From assembly GCA_033557465.1 (NCBI GenBank), contig CM066032.1, positions 1,317,418,025 to 1,317,482,024 of the forward strand: a stretch of 64,000 nt of DNA, given 5' to 3'. This DNA is from Ichthyophis bannanicus. Taxonomy: Eukaryota > Chordata > Amphibia > Gymnophiona > Ichthyophiidae. The notes under the pieces were generated by a model that made no database searches, was not told the DNA's origin, and worked only from the letters and a program-made list of their open reading frames with translations. Within the stretch, counting starts at the first letter, position 1. Every line of letters begins with the position of its first letter. Positions 10,833 through 20,829 of this stretch are shown piece by piece. A program made the position numbers and the translations under genes.

Positions 10833-11546
10833 ATGAAGAACAAAAGAGATAAACCTCAAGCCCTCTATATATTACTAATATCAAATTTTTGTTGAATTAT
10901 TTGCCATGAAAGGAACAATCCTCTCTCGTGGCAAATCTTCCTTTTTATTCTCTTTTAAAAGAGGGAACTACCCCTCACTTTAACACACCAAGGGATAATA
11001 CCCCAATTATCCTTAGAGATGTTATCCTAAAGTGAGCTATACTTAAAGTTGCTCCCCTGTAGGCATTTCAAACGTCGAAACGATATTCTTTGCTTCTGCT
11101 AGGATCTCCAAGCACTTGATACAATGAGAGAATATTGTTTTGACGTTTGAAATGCCTACAGGGGAGCAACGCCAAAGAACAACTGGGTTGGCAGAAGCAA
11201 ACACTTGGAATGCGTGAATACAGCGTCGGCACAGTCTTTGTGGCTGTTCGGCAGCATTGGAAGATTTATTTCAGCTAAGTACTTTAAATATAGCTCACTT
11301 TAGGATAACATCTCTAAGGATAATTGGGGTATTATCCCTTGGTGTGATAGAGTAAGGGGTAGTTCCCTCTTTTAAAAGAGAATAAAAGGGAAGATTTGCC
11401 ACGAGAGAGGATTGTTCCTTTCATGGCAAATAAAATCAAACAAACATTTGATATTAGTAATATATAGAGGGCTTGAGGTTTATCTATTTTGTTCTTCATA
11501 ATTATTTAATGTGGGATGAACGGCAGTTTTTGTGATAGATATATTT
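10833..11546. mobile_element. Fold-back insertion, head-to-head Penelope-like ends (no ORF)
   Basis: A 714-bp insertion bounded by a 14-bp direct repeat AGGAAATGATTATT (10819-10832 and 11547-11560). It consists of two copies of one sequence in opposite orientation with their 3' ends outward. The outer arms are 10833-11047 and 11283-11507, and the inner 42-bp arms are 11048-11089 and 11129-11170. The right copy has an extra 112 bases (11171-11282) missing from the left, and a 39-base extension (11508-11546) before the duplication. The same architecture occurs in the GIY-YIG-bearing PLE at 57.7-59.9 kb, so I infer a PLE; no protein is present to confirm it. Confidence 0.6.
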
Positions 11547-11611
11547 AGGAAATGATTATTGGCACCCTTATATACAATTTAAATCAGTTTGAACAGAAGA
11601 GAACCACATTT

Positions 11612-11815
11612 ATTTATTTATTTAGTTATGGGTTTTCTATACTGCCTTTTCAAGAGATCAAAGCGGTTTACAGTATAACAATAGCATTACATTATAAGAT
11701 AACTATAAGTAGGATATTGATTACATAGATGGTAGAACAACTTATTTACAGAGTGACTTATATACAGAGCAACTTTTATATATTGTCATACAAATATACA
11801 GATATACAAGGTTGT
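11612..11815 (-). mobile_element. L2-type 3' fragment
   Basis: TTTATTTATTTATTTAG followed by TTTTCTATACTGCC...AAAGCGGTTTACAG is the reverse complement of the L2 tails in this window (GTAAACCGCC...TATAGAA...(AAATA)n). It lies within the Tc1 relic. Confidence 0.55.
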
Positions 11816-11936
11816 GTCAATAATTAGACGCACCTGTGATCAATTCTCAGTACTCACATGACTTGAATCAATGATGGCCTGGAACGTATTAAAAGAATCA
11901 CAGTCACAGTACTACCGAGGTATTCTGGAGTGAAAT

Positions 11937-12288
11937 GTGCTACCTAGTGTCAGAAAGCCAGGTCTGGATCGAAGGTCATGGGTCCTCCAGCAGGACAATG
12001 ATCCAAAATATACATCTAAAAGTACAAAAGAATGGTTAAAAAGGAACAAATGGACTGTTTTAAACTGGCCAGCAATGAGTCCTGATCTCAATCCAATCAA
12101 GAACCTTTGGAAAGAGTTGAAATATGCCATTGGTAAAAAAGAATACTGGAAACATTCATGAGTTGGAACAAATCTCAGTTGAAGAATGGGAGAAACTACC
12201 ATCAGACAGATTCACGAAACTTATAGATAGCTACAAGAAATGCTTGGAGATTGTCATCACTGCCAAGGGTTGTGCAACCAAATATTAG
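11937..12288 (+). pseudogene. Tc1 transposase, C-terminal fragment
   Basis: The fragment reads RRSWVLQQDNDPKYTSKSTK, then VLNWPAMSPDLNPIKNLWKE, the second and third catalytic blocks of a Tc1 DDE transposase: the D of QQDNDPKYTS and the region that carries the final acidic residue (N-P-I-E-N-L-W in active members, here K replaces that E). After a frame change the C-terminal end EEWEKLPSDRF..SYKKCLE..TAKGCATKY reaches a stop at 12288. The N-terminal HTH DNA-binding domain and first catalytic D are missing. Dead copy. Confidence 0.85.
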
Positions 12289-12506
12289 TGAAGGGTGCCA
12301 TTAATCCTGTCCAGATAATATTTTGTTTTTTTTCTCAGAACTTACTATGTCTAAATTGCACATACATCCTTTTTTTGGTTGTATATTTTTGAACATATTA
12401 TAAAATATTATAAACATACAGTTGGAATATTTCCAATTATTTCTCAAGATATTGTACACAATATACCTAAAATGCAAGGGTGCCAGTAATGTTGACCACA
12501 ACCGTA

Positions 12507-13534
12507 TTCCCTATATGAAATGGGGAATACAAGAGTAGATTTTTGACCCACTCTATATACCCTCTAACCATTTCCTTGATATGCCCCATTTGTAGTAAAG
12601 AATTCCACATGTGAAATCTAGTGCCTTCTAAAATGGCCATGTACATGTAGATGCCATCTTCACAATCAAATGCCTGATTTTACAAATGGAAATAATGAAT
12701 AAGGCTTCTAAAATAACCCCCTTAATGTATCATAACTTATGATGAGTCTTTGTACCATCAACCCATATTACAGTCTGGCACTAAGTGGCACATTATAATC
12801 TAGTGCTTTTGCTAGGGTATGTCATATCGACTAGATACTGTATGTGTATTTGTCATTGCACTAAATAGGCATGCTACATTGTTAAATAGTTCAAGATGCT
12901 GATTATTTTTCTTGAAAGAACAAGGTTGAATAGGGGGCAATTAAACTCACGGTGACTATCAAGGCCCTTGTGATCAAAAATGCAAAGAAAGAGCTGTGCT
13001 CAATTAAGCATTGGTACTGAAAATCTAAATCATCACCTGACAAAAATAATTTCACTTGTGTTCATATTAATATATTTTATCAGAGTCTCTAAGGCTACAT
13101 ATTATGCAATGAAAATACATTCAGCAATTAGCCTTCCATGGGAGCTGTTTTCTATCATTCACCATCTTTCACAATTAAGGGCCCTCCTCCTGTGGTAGAT
13201 GAGCGATCATCAGAAGATTTTGCTCAATTTTTCAATAGAAACAGAAAGTTATTGTTAATCATTTGTTGTCTGAACAAAAATAAAATAGACTATCTGATTC
13301 CAATTTCATTAATAGTGCCATGGAATGATTTTATATTGGTCGATGCATCTCACATTGAAAGACAAAAACATATTTCTCGTTCTACATCACGATTAGAGTT
13401 TGTTCCTTCTGGGATCATTTGTTGTTCTGTATCAAAGATTCTTCACCTTGTCTAATTGATGAACTCTTTGCTGAGTCAAAAAATGTTACCACTGGGTTTT
13501 AAAAAGTCCATTACATGGCCTGTACTGAGGTCTG
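12507..13534. other. Unassigned AT-rich sequence
   Basis: No coding domain, tail or inverted end is recognised. Short open frames near 12980-13455 show no motif I know. Confidence 0.4.
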
Positions 13535-13645
13535 CAAAGAGGGGCATGAAATGAAGATGAAAGGAGATAGATTCAGGAGTAATTTATGGAAAAAGTGGTA
13601 GATGCATGGAATAGTCTCCCAGTGGAGCTAGTAGAGACCAGGTTA
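13535..13645 (+). pseudogene. CR1-type ORF2 C-terminal fragment
   Basis: On the plus strand this reads GHEMKMKGDRFRSN, then EKVVDAWNSLPVELVET across one small gap. This is the C-terminal end of CR1 ORF2, the same block as KGNVRKYFFTERVVDAWN in CR1-D. It abuts, in the opposite orientation, the 3' end of CR1-A. Confidence 0.6.
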
Positions 13646-14258
13646 TAAGAAGATAAGAACATAAGATATGCAATACTGGGTCAGACCAAGGTCCATCGAG
13701 CCCAGCATCCCATTTTCAACAGTGGCCAATCTAGGTCACAAGTACCTAGCAGTTTCCCCAAAAGACACTGGTTCCACAATGCTTGTATTGGGGCTTGCAG
13801 TAGATATTCTGGGTCCACTTTAATACTGGTTTATTGGCCTTTCCTCCAGGAACTTGTCCAAACCTTTTTTAAACCTGGCTACACTAACAGCTTTTACTAC
13901 ATCCTCCGGTAACAAATTCCAGAGTTTGATTACACGTTGAGAGAAAAAAATATTTTCTTTTATTAGTCTTAAATAGGTTACCTTACAGCTTCATTGCATA
14001 CCCCCAAGTCTATCTATATTTTGATGGCGTAAACAATTGATCTACGTTTACCCGTTCCACTCCATTCATTAATTTATAGACTTCTATCATATCTCCCCTC
14101 AGCTGTCTGTTTTCCAGATTGAAGAGCCCTAACCTTTTTAGCCTCTCTTCATAGGGTATCCTTCCATTCCCTTTACCATTTTGGTGGCTCTTCTCTGTAC
14201 CTTTTCTAATAATGCTATATCCTTTTTAAGATATGGCGACCAGAATTGTACACAATGT

Positions 14259-16606
14259 TCACGGTGTGGTCACACTATAGAATGATACAGAGGTATTATA
14301 ATATTCTTTGGTTTTCTTCTCGATTCCTTTCCTTATGATACCTAGCATTCTACTTGCTCTCTTGGCCACCTCTGCACACTGGACACAGGGTTTTAACATG
14401 TTATCCACGATGCCGCCTAAATCTTTTTCCCGGGTGGTGGTTCCTAATATGGAATCTTGCTTTGTGGGTTTTGCTTTCCTAGGTGCATAACTTTGCACTT
14501 GTCCACATTAAATTTCATCTGCCATTTGGATGCCCAGTCTTCCAATTTACCAAGATCATTTTGCAATTTTCCACAATCCTCATGGGTTTAAACAACTTTG
14601 AATAGTTTTGTGTCATCTGAAAATCTTATAACCTCAATTGCTATTCCCATTTCCAGGTCATTTATGACTATATTAAAAAGCAGCAGACACAGCACAGATC
14701 CCTTGGATACTCCACTATTCACCTTTCTCCATTGGGAAAATTGGCCATTTAGCCCTACTCTCTGCTTTCTATATTTTAACCAGTTCCTGATCCACAATAG
14801 TACACAACCTCCTATTCCATGACTTTTTAATTTTGCCAAAAGTCTCTCATGAGGGACCTTGTCAAAGGGTTTCTGAAAGTCCAGATATACTATATAAACT
14901 GACTCACCTTTGTCTATTTGTTTATTCATACCTTCAAAAAAACATAACAGATTAGTAAGACAAGACCTACCTTGGTTAAAGCCACGTTGGCTGTCTCCCA
15001 TTAAGCCATGACTATCTACATGTTCAGTAATTTTGTTCCTTATTATTGTTTCCACCATTTTTCCAGGCAATTATGTCAGGCTCACTGGTCTATAGTTTTT
15101 CTGGATAACCCCTGGAACCCTTTTTAAAAATTGGTGTTACATTGGCCACCCTTCAATCTTCAGGTATTACAGATGATTTTAATGATAGTTCACAGATTAC
15201 TAATAGGTCTGCAGTCTCATATTTCAGTTCTTTCAACACCCTTGGATGTATACCATCCAGTCCAGGTGATTTGCTACTCTTCAGTTTATCAAATAGTTGT
15301 ATCAATATTTCTTTTTAATTCTTCCACAGCATCTCCTTTAAATACCATTTTAGTCATGTGTAACATTTCTACATCTTTCTCAGTAAAGACCAAAACAAAG
15401 AATTCAGTTTCTCCACTATGGCCTTGCCCCCTCTTAGTGCCCCTTTTACCACTCTATCATCTAATGGTCCAACTGACTCTCTCACAGGTTTTTTGCCACA
15501 AATGTACTTGCAAAGATCTTTATTATGTGCTTTTGCTTTCACAGTAAGCTTCTTCTCAAATTCTCTCTTTGCCTGCCTGATCAATGCCTTGTGTCTAACT
15601 TGCCAGTGCTTGTGTTGTTTCCAGTTTTCATCATTTGGCTCCTTTTTCCATTTCCTGAAAGATGCTTTTTTGGCAACAGCCGCCTCTCTGACTTCACCTT
15701 TAAACCATACTGGCAGTTGTTTGGACTGCTTTCCACTTTTCTTAAAGCATGGAATACAGCTGGTGTGGGATTCCAAGATAGTATTTTTAAACAACACGCA
15801 AGTTTGATGTAAATCTTTAACATTTGCAACTACTCCTTTTAGTTTTTTCTTAACTATTTTCCTCATTTTATCATAGTCTCCCTTTTGAAAGTTAAAAGGT
15901 AGTACTGTGGATTTCCTTTCCATTCTTTCTTCATTTATTAAATCAAACGCGATCATGCTATGATCACTATCGCCAAGTGGCCCCAACGCCCTTATCTCTT
16001 GCACCAGATCTTGTGTTCCACTAAGGACTAGGTCCAAAAAGGCTTTCTCTGGTCAGTTCATGAGCCAGATGCTCCAAGAAGCAGTCATTTATTTCATCTA
16101 GAGACTTTATCTCCCTAGCATGTACTGCCATGACACTGACCCAGTCAATATTGGGGTAATTGAAATCACCCATTATTACTGTGTTGTAACCTTTGTTAGT
16201 TTCCCTGATTTCTTTGAGCATTTCATCATTCATTTGTTTATTCTAGCCATGTGGTTGATAGTACACCTCCACTGCCGTAGCCTTCTCCTTCCCCTTTTTA
16301 CATGGAAGTTCAATCCATAGAGATTCTACAGTGAATTTTGTTTCCTGCAAAACTTTCATCATTTGTGACTCAATGCCCTCTCTAACAGAGTGCAACTCCT
16401 CCTCCAATTTGATCTTCTCTATCATTACGATATAATTTGCACCAAAGTATTCCAGTGTCCCACTGGTTGTCCTCCTTCAACCATATCTCTGAGATACCAA
16501 TCATATCTAATCTCTCTTTTAGTGCTATATATTCTAACTCTCCCATCTTATTTTTTAGACTTCTAGCATTTGCATACACGTATTTTAGAGGCTGTATTTT
16601 ATTCAT
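14259..16606 (-). pseudogene. CR1-A ORF2p, endonuclease-reverse transcriptase, broken
   Basis: Read from 16606 downward. Endonuclease pieces: YANARSLKNKMGELEYIAL, ISEIWLKEDN, IMGDFNYPNIDW (about 16160) and LGDSDHSMI (about 15960). A basic linker follows (KWKKEPNDENWKQHKHWQVRHK). RT is at 15070-14588, with SQRGFNQGRSCLTNLL, LDFQKPFDKVPHERLL (motif A), SGVSKGSVL and FSDDTKLF, the catalytic FADD changed to FSDD. The C-terminal thumb at 14498-14259 reads RKAKPTKQDSILGTTTREKD. Stops and shifts near 16380, 16235, 15370 and 14585 break it. By family it would nick DNA and reverse-transcribe its own RNA at the 3' end. Confidence 0.9.
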
Positions 16607-17112
16607 ATTAATCTGGCTATCGGTAGGCAGGGATAATTAGGAATCTTTAAGCTATGTCTGCTCTATACTCAAGGGCATTTGGGCTACTTTTGTCTTTATT
16701 GGAACTTCTCTACTGATATGCCCTAACTTCAATCTTTTGCTAGTATCCTTCAAGGATACATTATTCTGAACCATGCGCTCTTGGGCGACTGTCAGCTTTC
16801 CCCTATTACCTAGTTTAAAAGCTGCTCTATCTCCTTTTTAAAGGTTAATGCCAGCAACCTGGTACCATTCTGGTTAAGGTGGAGCCCATCCCTTCGGAAG
16901 AGCCCCTCCTTTCCTCAGAATGTTCCCCAGTTCCTAACAAATCCAAAACCGTCATCCTTGCACCATTATCTGATCCACACATTGAGACTCCGGAACTCTG
17001 CCTGCCTTTTGGGTCCTGCGCATCGTACAGGAAGCATTTTGGAGAATGCTACCCTGGAAGTTCTGGATTTCAACTTCCCACCTAAAAGCCTAAATTTAGT
17101 CTCCAGAACTCT

Positions 17113-17349
17113 CTACCACACTTTCCCATGTAATTGGTACCGACATGAACCAAGACAGTAGACTCCTCCCCTGCACTTGTCTAGGTGGCATGTGAGGTCC
17201 GCTTCCTTCACACCAGGCAGGCATGTTACCAGGCGATCCTCACGTCCACCAACCGCCCATTTTAAGACTTCCAACTCCTGAATAGGGCTTCCAAAATGAC
17301 TTCCATAGTCTAGAATCTCATATAAATGAATACCCCCATCCTGCTCCAC
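17113..17349 (-). pseudogene. CR1-A ORF1p fragment (esterase region)
   Basis: REDRLVTCLPGVKEADLTCHLDK matches the middle of the SGNH esterase domain in CR1-C ORF1 (EDRLVTCLPGAKVADLMRHL). The GDSI catalytic block upstream and the rest of ORF1 are lost to 5' truncation or drift. Confidence 0.7.
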
Positions 17350-17384
17350 ATAGGAGAAAGGAAGTCATGAGAAAAATAGCTACA

Positions 17385-18078
17385 ATAAAACTCCTATATT
17401 TTCATAATTTGGTGACCATGAGAGCAATTTTCAAACTAGTCAGGCAATAATAACACCCACCCTAGACTACTGTAATATAATTTACCAAGGATTACCAAAG
17501 CATCTAAGGGCACCACTACAAACAAATCAGAACATGGCAGCAAGGATGATTACAGAAACAAACATATAACAGCAACTCTGATACAGCTGCTCTGGCTCCC
17601 GATACAAGCACACACAAATTCAAAACTATACTCAACTATACTCAACATATTCAAAATCATAAATAAAATAATCAACATGCAACAGAGCATTCACCATCTA
17701 TGTACCAACATTATATAATACATTTCCAGAAAAGATAAGGGGCATAAAGGACTTATCAGACTTTAGAAAAGCATCTTTTCATGGACCACTACAGACTGAC
17801 ATAATACTTACCATATTAACCGAAAAGCAATCAGACCTAACTGTAAACTCTCACACTGCACACCATTACACCAAGTAATAACATATCATTGTTATCATCC
17901 CTAAATTTAACACCCAGTGAAGGAACCCAATGTTAACATCCAAGTTAATATATATTATAACAGGAGTTTATGTAAGTTAAAACACAAACTGTTACAATGT
18001 ATGTTATAGTTGAGTTGAAATGTAAACCATTTTGAAACTATGTTAAGGCGGTATAGAAAGCACAATAAATAATCAGAA
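17385..18078 (+). pseudogene. L2-type LINE 3' fragment
   Basis: On the plus strand: TLDYCNIIYQGLPKHLRAPLQT...AARMIT, then YVPTLYNTFPEKIRGIKDLSDFRKASF. This is the C-terminal end of an L2 ORF2 protein (family: LDYCNSLL.GLP....RLQ..QNAAARL). It is followed by a 3' UTR ending GTAAACCATTTTGAAAC..GGCGGTATAGAAAGC..AATAAATAATC. RT catalytic blocks are absent. It is degraded, with several stops. Confidence 0.7.
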
Positions 18079-18664
18079 ACATGGCTGGAAAACGTTTTGG
18101 CCATGGTGGTCCTAAAAAGGGTCAACAAGAAAGCACACACACTCGCAAAAGTCACACTTGTAGAACTTTTAACCCTAATCCACCTCTGCTGAAAGTGACT
18201 AAAATCACATAAACCGTGGAATGAGGGGGTCATTTTATTAAGCATGTTCTACATTGTAGACAATATTTTAAATGCAAAAAGTTGCTCTCATAAAAGCGAG
18301 TATCCTTATATGCAGAAGAATAAGTGCCAATAACATGACACATACTTATATAAGCAGCACACATAGGCCTTCCAGAAGAGGACACAGTTTGGAAGAGGCA
18401 GGCATGTGCATGTGTGTTTTTTAAATCAAGCATGTACATGCACAGACTGCATGCACACATTTATGCCTTCATTTTGGCAGGTATATATTTGTACAACAGC
18501 ATTTGTGATCTGTGGTTTACCCTCAGAAATGGGCATTTTATATAACTGTCTACCTGAAACGTGGGCAAACGTACAGCGAGAAGAAATGTTCCTGGAGGTG
18601 AGGTTGGAGATGGTTTTGGACTTTTTTGTTTTGAGGTAATTTGAAGACATTCCCATGGCTGTGT
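18079..18664. other. Unassigned sequence
   Basis: No recognised domain or repeat end. Ordinary AT content up to the abrupt rise in GC at about 18665 that marks the Ngaro-like element. Confidence 0.4.
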
Positions 18665-18814
18665 TTTATGTTCAGAAATCCCGAGGCCGCGGGCAGGGTC
18701 CCGGCGGCCGACATTAACCGGGCGCGCGGCCCGGCGCGGGGACCCTGTGCGTGGCCTGTACGGGGTGCACGCGCGCGGCCCTGGCGGTGGGCGCGCTCGC
18801 GCGTTGTTTAAATT

Positions 18815-18929
18815 GATTGGCTCCCGTGGGTCGCGGCCGCACGGGAGCCAATCATCGCCTCGGGTGCTGGGGAGCGAGGGGGGGATTAGGTGGAGAGCAG
18901 CCTCCGCGTGGCCAGTCAGCGGAGGCTGC
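18815..18929 (+). promoter_or_regulatory. CpG-rich leader with two hairpins and inverted CCAAT boxes
   Basis: A perfect 14-bp inverted repeat (18815-18828 and 18840-18853) contains ATTGG and CCAAT, one in each arm. A second, GCAGCCTCCGC / GCGGAGGCTGC (18897-18907 and 18919-18929), follows. Position upstream of Gag and CpG density suggest the element's promoter; this is inference. Confidence 0.45.
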
Positions 18930-19193
18930 GTTTGGGTGCCGGCGTCGGTCGAGAAGCCTGACGGTTGTTGTGGCGGTGGGTCCGAGCGAGCAGGGTCCGG
19001 AGCCGACAAGCGTGGTTTCTGAGGAGGCTGACAGCTGCAAGGCGTGAGTTGTGGGGGAAGCATTTGCCGGCGCCGTTCAGGGCACGTGGTTGTTCTTCGG
19101 GAGTTCGGGGTTGTGTGGGTTCGTTGGCAGCTTGTGCGGGGCCTAGCTGGCTATCTTACTTACCTTGGCACTGCTCTGTGGCTGCACGAGAGG

Positions 19194-20791
19194 ATGCCAT
19201 CTAAACGGGGTAAGGCAAAGGCTGGGGGTTTGGCCCCTGCTAGGGCTCTGGTGAGGGGGCGGGGGTCTTGGTCTCGGGGGGGAGCTGCGAGGGGTAGGGG
19301 GTTGTCGGGGCCTATCTATAGGGGTGGGGATGGGGCTGTGGAGGGGGTTGGGGGGGACAACGGGGGCCGGGGGGGGTGCAGTGTGGGGCCACAAAGGCGG
19401 TAGCGGTTCACACCCTTATGGTGGATCCCAAGGGGTGGGGGAGGGGCTGCAGGGCGCGGCTGGGGTGGTGGGGCACGTACGGGCGGGGGATGTGGTGGGG
19501 GGGCTATGGGGGATGTGGGGGGGACGGGGGGGATTTCGGGGCACAGGGCCAGGGAGGAGGGTTATGGCCCGATGGGTCACCATGGGTGGCTGGCTGTGGT
19601 GGGGCGGCAGGGTGGTTCCCGGGTCCTGGGGGCTTTGGCACGCCGGGGGGTTCTTCCCCTTGGGAGCAGTGGATGTCTGGGGGGCAGGGTACATCTAGGG
19701 CGGGGTGGGGAGGCCCTTGGTCTTCGGCCTGGCTGGTGTCGGTTCCCCCCCCTGTTTTCCCCTTTTTGTCTCCGCAGGGGCAGTTTATGGTGCAGCAATC
19801 GTGGCCGGTGGGCGCGGCTGGCGGAGAGAGCTGGATGAGTCCTTCGGCTCGAGCGGCGGCGCTGCAAGGAGCGGCGGCGGAGTAGGCCCCAGGGTGTGCA
19901 AGTGACGTCGCGTGCACCGATGGCGAGGAACGTGCGGTGGCTGGTGAGATGGCTGCGGCCCCGGGTGAGTTGATGGGGGAAGGGTGTGAGTCGCAAAGGG
20001 GGAGGGTGGGGGGGTCTTCGCGTAAGAAGCACCGGCGGTCGTGTCAGCGGTGTCGCAGCTCGGACTCGTCCTCGTCTTCGTCCTCCTCGAGTGGTTTGTC
20101 CCGGGGGTCGGGAGAGGGGGTGGTTCGGCAGCTTCTGGATTGTGGGGGGGGGCAGCGGTGCGGGTGGGGGGGCCTCTGCGGTGGTTTCCTTGCCGGAATT
20201 GTGGGTGGGGGTGCTGCGGAAGCTCCGGCGTAAAATTCGGAAGAGGCGCTACATTGATATCTTCCGTTTGTTGGAGGGGAGGAAGCGCTCTGGCGAGAGT
20301 CGGAAGAAGAGGAAGGATGATGAGAAGGCCGGTCGGGTCAGGAAGGTGGCGCGTAATGTGGTTAACTGGACGCGTTCCTTTTTGAGGTTGGCCAGTGTGT
20401 GGGGCTGGCACGATCCGGCTCAGTACGGCATGTTGCTAGCGTATGCGGATTCCATCCTGGAAGCGTCTCAGACACACGACGGCTGGTCCTGGCTGAACTA
20501 CGACGAAAAGTTCAGGGACAGGATGGAGGAGAGTCACTCGCTGCTGTGGGCGGGGGGACGAGTGGTGGAGGGGCGGCGCGGTCCGTTCGAGGGGGGGCGG
20601 CCGGTGGGCCCTCAAAGGCAGGCTCGGCCGGGAGCGGTGATGTGTGTTGGCGTTTCAACCGCTCCTCCTGCCCTTTTCCCGATTGCAAATTCCAGCACAC
20701 CTGCTCCTTGTGTGGGGGTCCCCATTCCGCTGTCAAGTGCGTCAAGAAGGGCGCCACTGGCATGGCCGGTCCCGCCCCAAAAGGGCAGTGA
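19194..20791 (+). pseudogene. Ngaro-like Gag protein, frameshifted
   Basis: ATG at 19194 gives MPSKRGKAKAGGLAPARAL, then a very G-rich low-complexity region in which the frame cannot be kept. A Ser run follows (SSDSSSSSSSSSGLSRGSGE, about 20055-20115), then a helical basic core RKLRRKIRKRRYIDIFRLLEG (about 20215-20280) and LASVWGWHDPAQYGMLLAYAD. After a shift near 20635 comes a CCCH/knuckle region (CWRFNRSSCPFPDCKFQHTC.LCGGPHSAVKC) ending at 20791. Such a zinc region closes Gag in DIRS/Ngaro elements. It would package element RNA. At least two or three frame breaks. Confidence 0.7.
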
Positions 20792-20829
20792 GTGGCGTGG
20801 GCGAGCCCCCTCCCCGGTTCGCGTGGAGG

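Larger units (their letters stand above)
10800..12506 (+). mobile_element. Tc1-type transposon relic with two nested insertions
   Basis: The right end (about 12466-12506) reads, in reverse complement, CGGTTGTGGTCAACATTACTGG followed by CACCCTT. The left inverted copy is recognisable as ATTATTGGCACCCTT, split by the fold-back insertion: ATTATT at 10827-10832 and again at 11555-11560 followed by GGCACCC. A transposase C-terminus lies between. A second insertion, an L2 tail, sits at about 11612-11815, and the middle of the transposase is deleted. Exact left boundary uncertain. Confidence 0.7.
13650..17350 (-). mobile_element. CR1-A LINE, 5'-truncated in ORF1
   Basis: Minus-strand CR1. Its 3' end is the GAACATAAGATATGCAATACTGGGTC block at about 13654, the same as in CR1-C at 47404. 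ORF2 remnants fill 13900-16610 and an ORF1 fragment lies at 17113-17349, where the copy stops. It is about 80-90% alike to CR1-C by eye, with more frame damage. No target-site duplication is seen, as is usual for CR1. Confidence 0.88.

Noticed and set aside
12980..13455. Two plus-strand frames of 72 and 105 residues
   Set aside because: No motif, low-complexity AT-rich codons, and no neighbouring element that would explain them.
14598..15812. Plus-strand frames of 74-138 residues, hydrophobic and Phe/Ser-rich
   Set aside because: They lie antisense to CR1-A ORF2, whose motifs are clear on the minus strand; the same shadow frames appear opposite CR1-C.
18461..19063. 200-residue minus-strand frame rich in Pro, Ser and Thr
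   Set aside because: It straddles the edge of the GC-rich element, has no known motif, and its codon content follows the G bias of the opposite strand.
19044..20032. Long overlapping open frames on both strands in the G-rich region
   Set aside because: The GC-rich, stop-poor sequence keeps several frames open. Only the plus-strand pieces with Gag, RT and recombinase motifs make sense; Pro-rich minus-strand frames are composition artefacts.
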